Shown here piece after piece: positions 1 to 10,199 of a stretch of DNA of 64,000 nt. The position numbers and the translations under genes are program-made. Position 1 is the stretch's first letter; the number at the start of each line of letters is the position of its first letter. Origin of the DNA: Diospyros lotus (Eukaryota; Streptophyta; Magnoliopsida; Ericales; Ebenaceae); assembly GCF_014633365.1 (NCBI RefSeq), contig NC_068339.1, forward strand, positions 12,113,925-12,177,924, given 5' to 3'. The notes beneath the pieces are model-generated. The model made no database searches, was not told the DNA's origin, and worked only from the letters and a program-made list of their open reading frames with translations.

Positions 1-1
1 A

Positions 2-229
2 AATGATGAGCCAGTTATGGAATCAGAATTTGATGAAACCTTAGAGTTGAATGATGAGAAAGTTTTGAGATCTGATTCTGAAGATAAGTCTGAATCGTAT
101 GATGAGCAAGTCTTGCGATCAGACTCTGAATATGACTCTGAATCAGAAGATGAACAAGTTCTTCAATTAGATTCTGATGACGACTTAGAATCTAATGACA
201 CAGATGTAGACTTATATGATAGTGATTAG
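2..229 (+). CDS. C-terminal exon of a CACTA-element protein (partial)
   Basis: The frame is open to the left edge, so the ATG at 17 is probably internal and the true start is outside the window. The 75 visible residues are very acidic, rich in D, E and S, and contain a degenerate repeat of about 16 residues (DEQVLRSDSE-like, three to four copies), ending in LYDSD and a TAG stop. Its position upstream of the second CACTA gene, in the same orientation, suggests the tail of the TNP2-like transposase, but no catalytic domain is visible. It could be any acidic tail; the assignment is inferred from context. Confidence 0.5.
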   Translation, partial: NDEPVMESEFDETLELNDEKVLRSDSEDKSESYDEQVLRSDSEYDSESEDEQVLQLDSDDDLESNDTDVDLYDSD

Positions 230-1240
230 AGGTGAATTTTATGATTTAAATATTTATGTTTAATTATTAATGATTTTGATTTTAATAATTGATTTATTTC
301 ATTATAGGTACTAGTTCACCTCCCGTGCGATGCAAGAAAGTTCATATATATTGAATTTATTTAAAATTAGCAACCTCACAATCATAAATTCTATCTACAG
401 TCTACAAATTTCAAGAACTACACATTTTTCACAAACTAATAACTAATTTAACATATGATAAATATAAATAGTTTATACAAAATAATAAATAATATGACAA
501 CATATAATAAATTAGTAACATAAATAATTAAAATATAAAATATAATAAAATTTTTAAAAAAAACATGACAACATATGATAAATATAAATAGCCTATACAA
601 ATATTAATTTTGTCAAAATAACTTAAATAATTTATTTAAAATAATTCAATTTTACCTAAATAACTAATTTAACATAACCTACAAACTAATTATTTTTCAA
701 AATTAAGTAATAACTTAAACATATATAAGATTTGTATTTTTTTTGCATGGTTCTGAAATTAATTAAGGGTTTTAAAGTTTTGAATAGTAGCTTTATTGAG
801 AGAGAATGAGAGGTAAATTATAGGAAATAAAATAAAAAATTAAATTTATTTTTTTAAAAAAATTACTTGGTAGTCGGTATTTGACGGTATTACCTGATAT
901 CTCAAGATTTTTGTCGATTTAAAAAAATCTCATTTTTCTGTAATTTATTTTAATTAAAATTTTAGGTTAATATTTAAAAATTAATAATATTGATTAGATC
1001 TTACCTCTTCATATACCAACATGTTTATATATTCTCCAAACACTATTTAATTATGAAAAAAATCATCTACAGGTTTCAAGAACTACACGTTTTCCACAAA
1101 CCTATATTTAATTAATGATTTATAAAAATTTCATTTTGGGTAAGCAAAAAAATAAATAAAATATAATAAAATATCGAAATAGAAAGTGGAAATGGGCGGG
1201 AAAATTTTTTTACGGCATTTTCGTTATAATATATATATAG

Positions 1241-2661
1241 ATGACAAGTGTTAGAGAACGATATCGTGCAGGACGCAGTGGTTCTAGACCTAACTCGTCT
1301 GGGTCTACTGCTGCTTCCACTTCATCTACTGCAGCACCACATATTTCGGGGGATATTTCACCAGCCTCCCTCCCATCAGCATCTCCTGTTGCTGCCCCTG
1401 CAGTTGCTTCTTCATCGACCCTTCCTACAGAGTCACCAGTACATCCATCATCTCACTAGACTGCCAGTCATTTTACATCTGAACCATTACATGTTATAGA
1501 GCAGGATGGCGATGGGTAACTTTAATTTTTTTTTACATTATGACATGTATTAATTTTTATACTAATTATTATTATTTGTATACAGGAGCATCTTTTGTCG
1601 TACAATTAATATCTCCCATATTATATCGACAATCTTCAAGAAACGTCTTCATAAGAAAGGTCATGTTTGGAAAGAAGTGCCTTCGGAGACAAAGGGCTTG
1701 TATTGGGATGAATTTGCGGTATTAAATTCAAATTAATAATATATATATATTTCAACTATTAATGTAGAAATGTTTAAATTATTTAATCTTTTTTTTTTTT
1801 TACAGAAAATTTTTCAGTGGGATCCTGCAATTGATGCATTAGTGAGAAGAGAGTGGGCACAAAAAGCAACAAAACGATATATCGACAACATTCGTAAGTG
1901 GCATGCCAATGAAAAACCGATCTTTGTGCCAGATGATGTTTGGGATAGCTGGATGCAGAAATGGGAACAAAATGAAGCTTTCAAGAAACGGTCTGCACAA
2001 GCATCGTTGAACCGTTTGAGTGAGACAGGTGGCCTTGGGGCTGGTCCTTCCCGCCATACTGGGGGTTCTATATCTTCAGCAGAGCATAAAAGACGAATGG
2101 TGAGAAATTTAATTAATTTAATTTGTTAATATTTAAATTTTTTTTATTAACATGGTTAATTTTATATCTTTTTTTTTTAGACACATGAGTTTGGGAGAGA
2201 GCCTACACTGATTAAATTGTTTGAACGAACTCATTCTAAAAAAACTGAGGAAGGACAGATGGTGTATGTCGACAGACGTTCTTCGAGTGTTGCTGTAAGT
2301 TTTTTTTAATTGTAAGTATTATCATTTTTATAATTAACATAAACTTTAATATTCATAATTGATTTATTCTATTTTCTTCATTAAACTGTTGTAGGAAATG
2401 TATGGAAAGTTGCTAGAGCAGGCAACTCAACCAAATGAAGGGTCTGAGAAGCCTCAGCAGCCAGATTGCGATCAGATATTCATCCAGGCTGCCGGGGGGA
2501 AAAATAAGAAGAAGAGGATTTACGGCACGGGATCTTTATCCCAATCAAAATTTTCTGACGTTGGCAGCTCATCCTCTGTCTCATCTGGTCTTAATGAAAA
2601 CCCAGTTATACAAGAAATAACAGAGAAATTAAAAATGCAGTCGGAGCAGATAAATTCGTAG
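1241..2661 (+). pseudogene. CACTA Ptta/En/Spm-type (Transposase_24) gene, decayed
   Basis: A spliced gene can be followed through exons of about 1241-1516, 1587-1719, 1806-2099, 2181-2294 and 2395-2661 with GT-AG borders. Exon 1 is a low-complexity S/P/A-rich N-terminus (MTSVRERYRAGRSG...). Later exons carry family signatures: FKKRLHKKGHVWKEVPSE, YWDEFA then FQWDPAID, RRIW-like arginine and tryptophan spacing, and THEFGREPTLIKLFERTHSK. Two in-frame TAG codons interrupt it: 1457-1459 in exon 1 (probably from CAG) and 2659-2661 within a repeated EQINS stretch, beyond which the frame stays degenerate. It lies inside the CACTA element upstream of the hairpin-rich end. The family is established as the accessory or DNA-binding protein of plant CACTA elements; this copy is probably non-functional. 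Confidence 0.75.
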
Positions 2662-2819
2662 GCGGAGCAGATAAATTCACAAGCGAAGTAGATAAATTCG
2701 CAGGCTCATGAGCTGAGCAATGTTCGACGATAGATGTTTGAGATGCGATTTTTTATTGAACAACTTACTGCATCTACTCGCGGAATATTCTGTTGCTATA
2801 TTTTAAATATTTTATTTTT

Positions 2820-3096
2820 TAAAATAATAGCGACGGAATTTTGAGTCGCTAATAAAAAAATAAGAATTTTTTTTTAAAAAATATTGCGACGGAAATATTC
2901 CGTCGCAATTTTTTTTTTAAAAATACACTTAGTGACGCTAAGACATCGCTAATATAACGACGGATTTGTCGCAAAAAAAATTTAGCGACGTAGACTTTAG
3001 CGACGGAAAATGTCCGTCGCTAAAGACATTTTGTGACGGATTTTCAGATTTAGCGACGGAAAAATTCCGTCGCTAAATCCCAAAATTCTTGTAGTG
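2820..3096 (+). repeat. CACTA subterminal hairpin repeats and terminal inverted repeat
   Basis: Repeated copies of AGCGACGGAA and its complement TTCCGTCGCT occur in both orientations, forming at least three perfect or near-perfect hairpins (for example around 2884-2910, 2998-3024 and 3049-3077). The block ends with TTCTTGTAGTG, the CACTA terminal motif. In known CACTA elements such subterminal repeats bind the element's own DNA-binding protein. Confidence 0.85.
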
Positions 3097-3328
3097 TTTG
3101 ATAATAAGGAAAAAAAGAAAATTTCTATTTTCTCATCTCATGAGTTTTTCCTATTTTTCTTGCTCTTGTCCGTTCTCTTTAGTTTTATAAGATACATATA
3201 TATATATATATATTATATATATGGTATTTAAATCCCATTTGAATTTTCCCTCTTAACCCATTTTTTGCAGAGAAAAATAAATCCAGAAGTTGAAAAAGTC
3301 ACATAACTTATGCTGCACAAGCAATCCC

Positions 3329-3340
3329 ATATATAAATAA
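3329..3340 (+). promoter_or_regulatory. TATA box of the BBE-like pseudogene
   Basis: An ATATAAATAA sequence lies about 50 bases upstream of the ATG at 3385, a usual spacing for a plant core promoter with a short leader. The promoter looks intact although the gene is broken. Confidence 0.6.
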
Positions 3341-3384
3341 CCACACATTTACCGTCAATTGATCAATCATCAATTAACACAAAA

Positions 3385-4996
3385 ATGAAGACTCTAATGG
3401 CTTCACCATGGCTTCCACTTCTTTTCCTCCTCTTCTCTACCTCATTAATGGCAGCCCCATCTCATCATCATTCCCGTGTCCACAACTTCCTTCAATGCCT
3501 TTCCCTTCACTTCCCAAACTCCACAAACTCAATCGCAAAACTCATCTACACTCCACACAACTCCAACTATACATCCGTCTTGAAGGCCTCATTACGGAAC
3601 CAAAGGTTCGCCTTGCCCCACACCCCAAAACCTAAAGTCATTGTCACGCCATTAGAAGTCTCCCAAATTCTGGCCACCCTTTACTGTTCTAAAGAATCCG
3701 GCTTGCCCATTAGGGTTCGTAGTGGTGGCCATGACTATGATGGCCTCTCCTACGTTTCCTATGAATCCCAGTTCTTCATGGTCGACCTACTCAACTTCCG
3801 ATCAGTCGATGTCGACGTGCATGGAAAAAGGCACTGCATGGGTCCAATCTGGCGCAACCCTAGGAGAGCTATATTACAGCATTTCCAAAAAACTAATACT
3901 TACGGCTTCACAGCCGGAGTCTGCCCCACTGTGGGCATCGGCGGCCACTTCAGTGGCGGAGGTTACGGCATGATGTCCCGCAAATACGGCCTTTCCGTGG
4001 ACAACATCATTGACGCTCGACTAGTCGACGTTAATGGCAAAATTCTGGACGGGAAAGCCATGGGAGAAGACCTTTTCTGGGCCATCAGAGGCGGCGGAGG
4101 GGCGAGCTTTGGTGTAATTCTCGAATGGCAGATTAAACTCCTTCCTGTTCCGGAAACCGTCACTGTTTTCACAGTGAACAGAACCCTAGAGCAAAACGGG
4201 GCCAAGCTTATGCACCAGTGGCAATATATTGCGGACAAGCTTGACGAAAACATCCTGCTGAGGCTGTTCATAACAACCGCTAATTCTAGTAGCGGGTTCG
4301 GGAGGTTGACAACGCAAGGCTCGTTCGTGGCCTTGTACCTCGGCCGGGCTGAGAAGCTCGTCAGGTTGATGAAACAAAGCTTCCCAGAGCTGGGTTTGGA
4401 GCGACAAGATTGCTTGGAAATGAGCTGGATCTAATCGATTCTCTATTTCGCAGGATTCGACGGTTACCCGCGTGAGATTTTGCTCAACAGAACCTACGAT
4501 CCGATATACTTCAAAGGAAAATCGGACTACGTATTAACCCCAATTTCAGAAGAATGTCTGGAAATTGTTTACAAAATGTTGAACGAGATAGATGGAACCG
4601 AGGCCCTGTTCAGCCCGTTTGGAGGAGAACTGGCCGAGATTTCGGATTCGGCGACGCCTTACGCTCATCGATCTGGGGTTATTTACAACATCCACTGGGT
4701 GATCGTTTGGAAGCAAGAGGGAAGAGAAGAGTATCTGAAGAATATGAAATGGATTCGGCGGCTTTACAAGGTGATGGAGGCCTATGTTTCGAAGAATCCG
4801 ATATAGGCGTACTTGAACTATAGAGATTCTTGACCTGGGAGTGAACAACAAGGGAAACACAAGCTATGAACAAGCCAGTACTTGGGCTCTTCCTTATTAC
4901 AAGGATAATTTTAAGAGATTGGTGGAAGTGAAGAGGAAGGTGGATCCGAGTAATTTCTTCAGGAATGAGCAAAGCATTCCGCCTGCAGCAGTGTGA
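3385..4996 (+). pseudogene. berberine-bridge-enzyme-like FAD oxidoreductase, broken copy
   Basis: It matches the BBE-like family end to end: signal peptide (residues 1-23), FAD-binding PP-type domain with the His of RSGGHDYDG (about residue 116) and the Cys of GVCPTVGIGGH (about residue 180) that in this family attach FAD bicovalently, and the BBE C-terminal domain ending NFFRNEQSIPP. Lesions: one extra A in the run 3825-3829 and one missing base near 3892 garble about 21 residues between them; a TAA at 4432-4434 replaces an expected GAA; a TAG at 4804-4806; and an extra T at 4827-4828 shifts the frame before the final stop at 4994-4996. No intron, unlike the copy at 30664. The substrate-side motif reads YNIHW where the two intact copies have FKIQY. 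Probably a dead tandem duplicate; assembly errors could explain the indels but hardly both nonsense codons. Confidence 0.9.
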
Positions 4997-6565
4997 TTTT
5001 GCTTCAAAATAGGCATTCGTTTCCTACAATTGGCCAGAAGCTCCGATAATTGCTTCTTTTGAATAAAATTCATCTAAGTAGTTTGGAGATCTCTGGTTGC
5101 TATAACCTTAGTTCTTTTTTTTTTTTTTTTCTTTTTTTTGTCCTGAAACTAATTAATATTAATGTCATACACTTATATTAATGTGACATAAAGTATAATA
5201 CATCAATAAAATAGTGCCACAAAAAATATTTCATGAGTATCTAAATAATATTTCTGATTAGTTAATATCAACTTAATTTGATCTTTATTGGTATGGCTTG
5301 GTGATGATTTGGTTCTTTTCTTTCTTTGAGGTTAATAACAAAATACTTTCTCCTAATTAGCTACTTATTTAAAAGTAATTAATACAATATTATAATTTAT
5401 AAAAATGCTACATAACTCTTAAAATTCATATATATATATATATATATATATACAGTCAACTTATGATGGATAGGTATTGAGGAATTCCAACCTTTGCAGT
5501 CCTTTTGGAGCCTCGTTTGTGTGATTCTGTTCATTTTAGAATTGTCTTTCCCCAAATTTTACAGCCTCTTAATTTGGTACCTTAATTAAATGATATGGAC
5601 TTAAATAATATTATTCCACGTTAAATAAAAAAAGTATAATTTAGTGTTATACTAATTTTCTATTCGGTTATTATAAATTAATTCTCAAAAAACTAATTTA
5701 CCCTATAATTATCCAAATAGATCATAATTATAAAAAAATAAGATCTTTTATTATGCGTCCAAGAGTAATTTATTATTAATATGTGAAAATCATTTTAAAA
5801 TTCAAAAATTCTAGAAACAATTATTTTTAAAACTCCTATCTTTATCTCAATTATTTTTATTTTCATATACATAAGGCCCCTCCACTATGTGCTCTACTAT
5901 TGAAGCAGAGGAGCTATTTTGTTGTAATAATTCTTCCTGTCTTCTAACTTTAGGGCACACAATAAGAAATTAATTAGAAAAAAATTTAAGCCGTGAATAA
6001 AAATATTTTTTGATTATATAAAATATATTTTAATTAAAAATTAAAAAATAAAAATACTTTCAATCTGAATTGCACTTTTAGTTTTTAGCAGGATTATGAA
6101 ATGATTTAAATGCATATTAATAAAGTATATAAAAACAAAAAGTTGTTAAAAACATTTAAAATATTTTATAATTCAAATCATAAAAAATAGATACAATATG
6201 AATTAAAAATAATCAATCTCAAAATATAAATACTTAATCATATATCATTTTTTTTTTAAAATGGAAACATTTGAGAAAGGAGAGCATTTGTTTGGTTACG
6301 ATTGGATTTACATACTTGCATATGCGTTATGTAAAGGCTCATTCCCGGATATTCCCGCTAGCATAATATATTTCAAATGAGCTCATCACAAAGATGATAC
6401 AAAACAATATAATTCAACATCAAACTTCTAACTTTAGACACATTTAGTAGAAGGTAAAATAAAAGTTACATCATCATCAAGTTTCATCATCTTGGCACCA
6501 TGGCCTATACAAAATGTATACAAGGGCAATAATGTAAATAACAAAATAAAATCTCCTCACAATAT
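4997..6565. other. AT-rich intergenic sequence, no gene seen
   Basis: This follows the pseudogene; a possible polyadenylation signal (GAATAAAATTC) lies near 5060. It contains a (TA)n microsatellite at about 5430-5451 and otherwise AT-rich sequence with no open frame resembling a protein. From about 6260 to 6565 it may belong to the older LTR-element relic that resumes at 14838, because the copia element split the locus at this point. Confidence 0.5.
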
Positions 6566-7085
6566 TGATGTTCTACCCTTGTGCTTAGTTTTGATGATGA
6601 AAAACATATGTTATTAAATCCCTAAGTCATGAATCAAGGTGGTGGTTTTCAACAAAATAAATTTCAAGTGCATTGTTAAAATGAAAACCAAAAAGATTTA
6701 TGATCTTTTATATTAGTTGGAGATTAGCATAAACAAGTTTTAAGATCTAAAAAGAATCTCCTTAAAATCGTTGGTCAAAACAATTCTAAGGCAAAAGACC
6801 AACTAGAACATGTTTTTGATAAATGTTTATATGAAAATCAATTTCTACTATGTGGATTATATGAATGAGAAAATGAATTTTTAGTATATAAGCTTTGAAG
6901 CAAGATATGAAAACTTATAGAAGAAATATTGAGTATGGTTGAGAGTGATTTGAAAAACTTGCTTGTTGAGAGTGATTTGTTTCAAAATATACTTTTGATA
7001 ATCTCAACTTGCTTTCAAGATAATCAAAATGAGGTTTTAAAAGAATCGAATAAGGATGTATTGAAAATTCAAGTTTTTCTAAAGA

Positions 7086-7416
7086 ATAGTCGACTATCAG
7101 GTTCTTTCTGTTGACTATGCTTCAAAATAGTCGACTATTTTTGATGTTCTGTCGACTATTTGAGCATCTGTCGACTATTTTAGCATCTGTCGACTATCGA
7201 GTAAAAATAGTCGACTATGCCTTTTGATCTGTCGACTATTTTTGTTCATAAGTTTCAAAAATTTCTTCATATCTCAGCATCTGTCGACTATTGGAATGTG
7301 TCTGTCGACTATTGAAATTTTGTGTTATAAAATAGTCGACTATTCGTTTTGTCTGTCGACTATTTCTTGCTTTAGTTGTAAAAATAGTCAACTATATATT
7401 TCTTCTGTCGACTATT
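7086..7416 (+). repeat. array of 14 GTCGAC-core motifs in the 5' LTR
   Basis: Fourteen copies of a 12-base motif at irregular spacing of about 19-52 bases. Four copies are the perfect palindrome ATAGTCGACTAT (7086, 7127, 7207, 7332); most others read CTGTCGACTATT; two are variants with TTGAC or TCAAC (7108, 7384). The same array recurs in the 3' LTR at 13778-14108. It lies upstream of the TATA box, where an LTR enhancer would be expected; function is inferred. Confidence 0.9.
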
Positions 7417-7432
7417 TCTTTTTGCAGAAAGT

Positions 7433-7475
7433 TCCAACGGCTATTTTTTCAAATCCCAACGGCTCCAAACGGCTA
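7433..7475 (+). promoter_or_regulatory. MSA-like (AACGG core) cluster in the 5' LTR promoter
   Basis: TCCAACGGCTA at 7433-7443 fits the published MSA consensus YCYAACGGYYA; CCCAACGGCTC (7455-7465) and CCAAACGGCTA (7465-7475) each miss one position. They end 28 bases upstream of the TATA box. In plants MSA elements bind R1R2R3-MYB (MYB3R) factors and give G2/M-phase expression. Repeated in the 3' LTR at 14125-14167. Confidence 0.55.
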
Positions 7476-7502
7476 TATTTCTCTTCAACTTCGTGGGACA
7501 CT

Positions 7503-7510
7503 TATATATA
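7503..7510 (+). promoter_or_regulatory. TATA box of the copia 5' LTR
   Basis: TATATATA lies directly downstream of the AACGG cluster and more than 600 bases before the primer-binding site, fitting an LTR U3/R boundary. The identical copy in the 3' LTR is at 14195-14202. Confidence 0.6.
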
Positions 7511-8142
7511 CATGTCATAGATGATCAAGAGAAGGCTAATGGATGGGAATGAATTGATTTGAGCTTACAGTTTATATTCCTTTGTATTTACAGTGTTCTG
7601 GGCTTTCATTGTTATACTTTTCTCTCCAAGGCTTTATTCTATTATTGTTAATACATTCATTTAAGCCTTGTTTAATCTTGAGAGACATTGTAACTAAGAG
7701 ATTCATCTCTTAGATCCTCTCATATTCTACATTTCTTTTTCTTCCTAGCTTGTGTAGCTAGAGGGCCCAATTCAGTGGGAGGTTTTTGTAATTCCTAGTC
7801 TTGGACTAGAGGACCTACTTGGTTTAAGTAGGGGGTTTTAGTGGATGGTTTGAAAAATCCTTAGTGAGGAGCTAAGGTAGTGGATTAGGCTTGGGTTAAG
7901 CCGAACCACTATAAATCTTGGTGTTCTTGTGTGCTTGTGTTCTTTAAATCATCTTTATCTTTCCAAGCATTCCTTAATTCCTCACTTGTTTCACTCTTGT
8001 CATTTTATATGCTTCACGTTTTAAATCATTAAAACTTCAACCTGTATTAAAAAGTTTTTCAAGTTATTTCTACCAAGTTTTTAAAATAACCAATTCACCC
8101 CCCCCTCTTGGTGTGTGCCATAGAACCTACTGTTCTAACAAT

Positions 8143-8154
8143 TGGTATCAGAGC
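8143..8154 (+). other. primer-binding site for initiator tRNA-Met
   Basis: TGGTATCAGAGC begins two bases after the 5' LTR end and matches the 3' end complement of plant initiator tRNA-Met, the standard primer of plant copia elements. Confidence 0.9.
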
Positions 8155-8196
8155 CTAACTCCCTATTTCAAGGTCTAACAACCTAAGGAGAGATCC

Positions 8197-9465
8197 ATGG
8201 CTCTTAAGGAAGGTTATCCTACAAATGTGGCACCTTATTTTGATGGCTCTTATTATGATTTTTGGAGAAAAAGAATTTGTGTATTCATGACATCCATTGA
8301 TTGTTATCTGTGGTATATAGTGGAAAAGGGTTTTGTTTTAAAACCAAAGATGGAATGGGATGATCGTGATAAAATGAATTTTTCTTTAAATATTAGAGCT
8401 ATGCATATTTTACAGCATGCCCTAAGTGATGACATTTATGTTAAAGTTTCTAAATGCTCCAATGCTAAAGATATTCTAAACACTCTTGATTCATTATATC
8501 TTTCTAACAAATGTTGTGAGAATGTTGATGAAAGTATACAGATTGAAAATCCTTTGAACCATCAACAAATAGAGGAGAAAGAAAGCTCCCACATCTCTAG
8601 TGATAAAAGCTCAAACCTGTGCTTCATGGTAAATGAAGAAGAGGAGGTAACCTCTACTTCTACTCTTGTTATTGATATTGAAAATGATCATGAATCTAGT
8701 TCTTTGAATGATAAAAATGATGATCATGATACTTTTTCAAATGAAGAGTTGTTAAATGCTTTTAATGATTTACATGCCAACTTTGAAAAACTATGTTTGA
8801 AAAACAAAACTCTTCAAGATCAATTAGACTTGCTGTCAAATGAATTGGAAGTATTGAGATCAAATAATGAATATTTTCTTGTTTCCAATAAAGAATTTTC
8901 AAAGGAAAATGCTTTGGAAGAATTTGAATTGAAATCCTCGAACAGTGCATTAAATGAGAAATCCATTTTAAAAGAAGAGATTTCAAATTCTTGTAATCAT
9001 AACAAAGGTGTTGAAATTTTTCATAGTCCAAGAGCAAAAGCCAAGAGCTCACATTTACACACCTATCATGAAATTAAATGCTTTTATTGTGGTAAATTAG
9101 GTCACATTGCATACAACTGTCCTTTAAAAAGGAAATCATATTTTGGACCTAATTTGAAATGGATTCCTAAGGGAACTAAGGTGTATACTGTTTCCAATAT
9201 TAAACCCCAAGGATCCAAGCATGTTTTGATACCTAAAAATTCTCATTTTAGGAGGAATGTGCAAAAGGATAAGAAGCAAACAATTTTCATAAAAAGGAAA
9301 CATAAATTCTCTGCTTCACATCCTAGCTATTGGTATCAATTTAGAAACAAAGGTTTTGAAAGAAATAGTCCACATAGGTTTAAACAAATTTGGGTTCCTA
9401 AGGAAGAGCTCTATGCTAACAGTGGTGATCCCAAGGTGGTTTGGGCACCAAAGGCTTGTGGATGA
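8197..9465 (+). CDS. gag: copia gag polyprotein region
   Basis: An open frame of 422 residues begins 43 bases after the primer-binding site. The N-terminus (YFDGSYYDFWRKRICVFMTS) matches the start of plant copia Gag (DUF4219/UBN2-type). The middle is acidic and partly coiled-coil (about residues 180-270). A CCHC zinc knuckle, CFYCGKLGHIAYNC, sits at about residues 295-310, followed by a very basic region. It ends at a TGA before any protease sequence. Gag packages RNA and forms the virus-like particle in the cytoplasm. The region between the N-terminal domain and the acidic stretch is shorter than in complete copia Gags, so an internal deletion is possible. It is the only intact protein of this element. 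Confidence 0.88.
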   Translation: MALKEGYPTNVAPYFDGSYYDFWRKRICVFMTSIDCYLWYIVEKGFVLKPKMEWDDRDKMNFSLNIRAMHILQHALSDDIYVKVSKCSNAKDILNTLDSLYLSNKCCENVDESIQIENPLNHQQIEEKESSHISSDKSSNLCFMVNEEEEVTSTSTLVIDIENDHESSSLNDKNDDHDTFSNEELLNAFNDLHANFEKLCLKNKTLQDQLDLLSNELEVLRSNNEYFLVSNKEFSKENALEEFELKSSNSALNEKSILKEEISNSCNHNKGVEIFHSPRAKAKSSHLHTYHEIKCFYCGKLGHIAYNCPLKRKSYFGPNLKWIPKGTKVYTVSNIKPQGSKHVLIPKNSHFRRNVQKDKKQTIFIKRKHKFSASHPSYWYQFRNKGFERNSPHRFKQIWVPKEELYANSGDPKVVWAPKACG

Positions 9466-10199
9466 TCTCCTTTTGCAGGTTGCTTGTCATCCAAATATAT
9501 CACAAAGGAAAATCTTTATGGATGAATCAAGCATGAAGGAAAGAGGAAGTGAACAAGAAGATCACTCCTTATCTTACTAACCAAGAGTAAGAGATATTTG
9601 AATTTCATCCTTGGTGGTATATTTTTTTCCCTAAACTCTCTGTTTATAAGTTTTGATGATCTTGAGTTATAAGTGTGGCTTTATGATTTTGTTGAAAACT
9701 TATATTGATTTCTAAAATTAAGAGAGAGTTATAGTGTTGTGATATATGCATTGACTAAGGGGGAGAATAACATTTGTTGATATGTGCTGAAAAATGTGTT
9801 TGTGGTAAATGGCCTTAAACATATCTTGATCATTGTTACCGATTATGTGATATGAATCATAATAAATGCATTGATGCTAATTCTTGTAAGGTTACATGTA
9901 TAAAAAAAATGAGACATACAGTATGCTTTAATGTCAATTTATGTGAAGTATTTTGTCTCAAAACAAAGGAAATGAAGATCATAGAAAATAGGATAGAATT
10001 TGTGCATAGACTTATTCTTGTCTAGTATAAGAGAAATGCTTAGTATAATTCATATCTCAAATATTTATCTATGACATAATAGACTAAGTCATGCAAATAT
10101 GAATATGCTTCTATAATCTATCCAAACATGATCTTGTTGAGAAAGTGCCTAAGGCTTGAATATGAAAAACATTTGTGAGGCATCCATAAAAGGCTAATA

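Larger units (their letters stand above)
1..3096 (+). mobile_element. CACTA (En/Spm) DNA transposon, 3' part
   Basis: The right end is a CACTA terminus: on the opposite strand the element begins CACTACAAGAATTTTGGG (ends at 3096). The last 300 bases are packed with inverted copies of a subterminal motif, core AGCGACGGAA, forming hairpins (2830-3075). Inside are an acidic C-terminal exon (2-229) and a spliced gene with a Ptta/En/Spm-type domain (1241-2661). The left terminus lies outside the window, so the full length and the 3-bp target duplication cannot be checked. Bases 230-1240 and 2662-2800 hold AT-rich sequence with no readable gene. Confidence 0.88.
6566..8140 (+). repeat. 5' LTR of the copia element (1575 bp)
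   Basis: Begins TG and ends CA. It contains a 14-copy array of GTCGAC-core motifs (7086-7416), AACGG-core motifs (7433-7475), a TATA box (7503-7510) and a presumed R/U5 region ending just before the primer-binding site. Two open frames inside it (61 and 98 residues) resemble no known protein and lie upstream of the TATA box. Confidence 0.95.

Noticed and set aside
3963..4860. Several 70-105-residue antisense frames over the BBE-like genes
   Set aside because: They are shadows of the + strand coding sequence, produced by its GC-rich third positions.
7086..7416. CRISPR-like array (short repeats with spacers)
   Set aside because: Plant nuclear DNA; spacing is irregular, the motif is only 12 bases, and it lies inside an LTR duplicated at both ends of a retrotransposon.
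9356..9580. 74-residue frame overlapping the end of gag
   Set aside because: No copia protease signature (such as DSG) is readable, so it is treated as chance.
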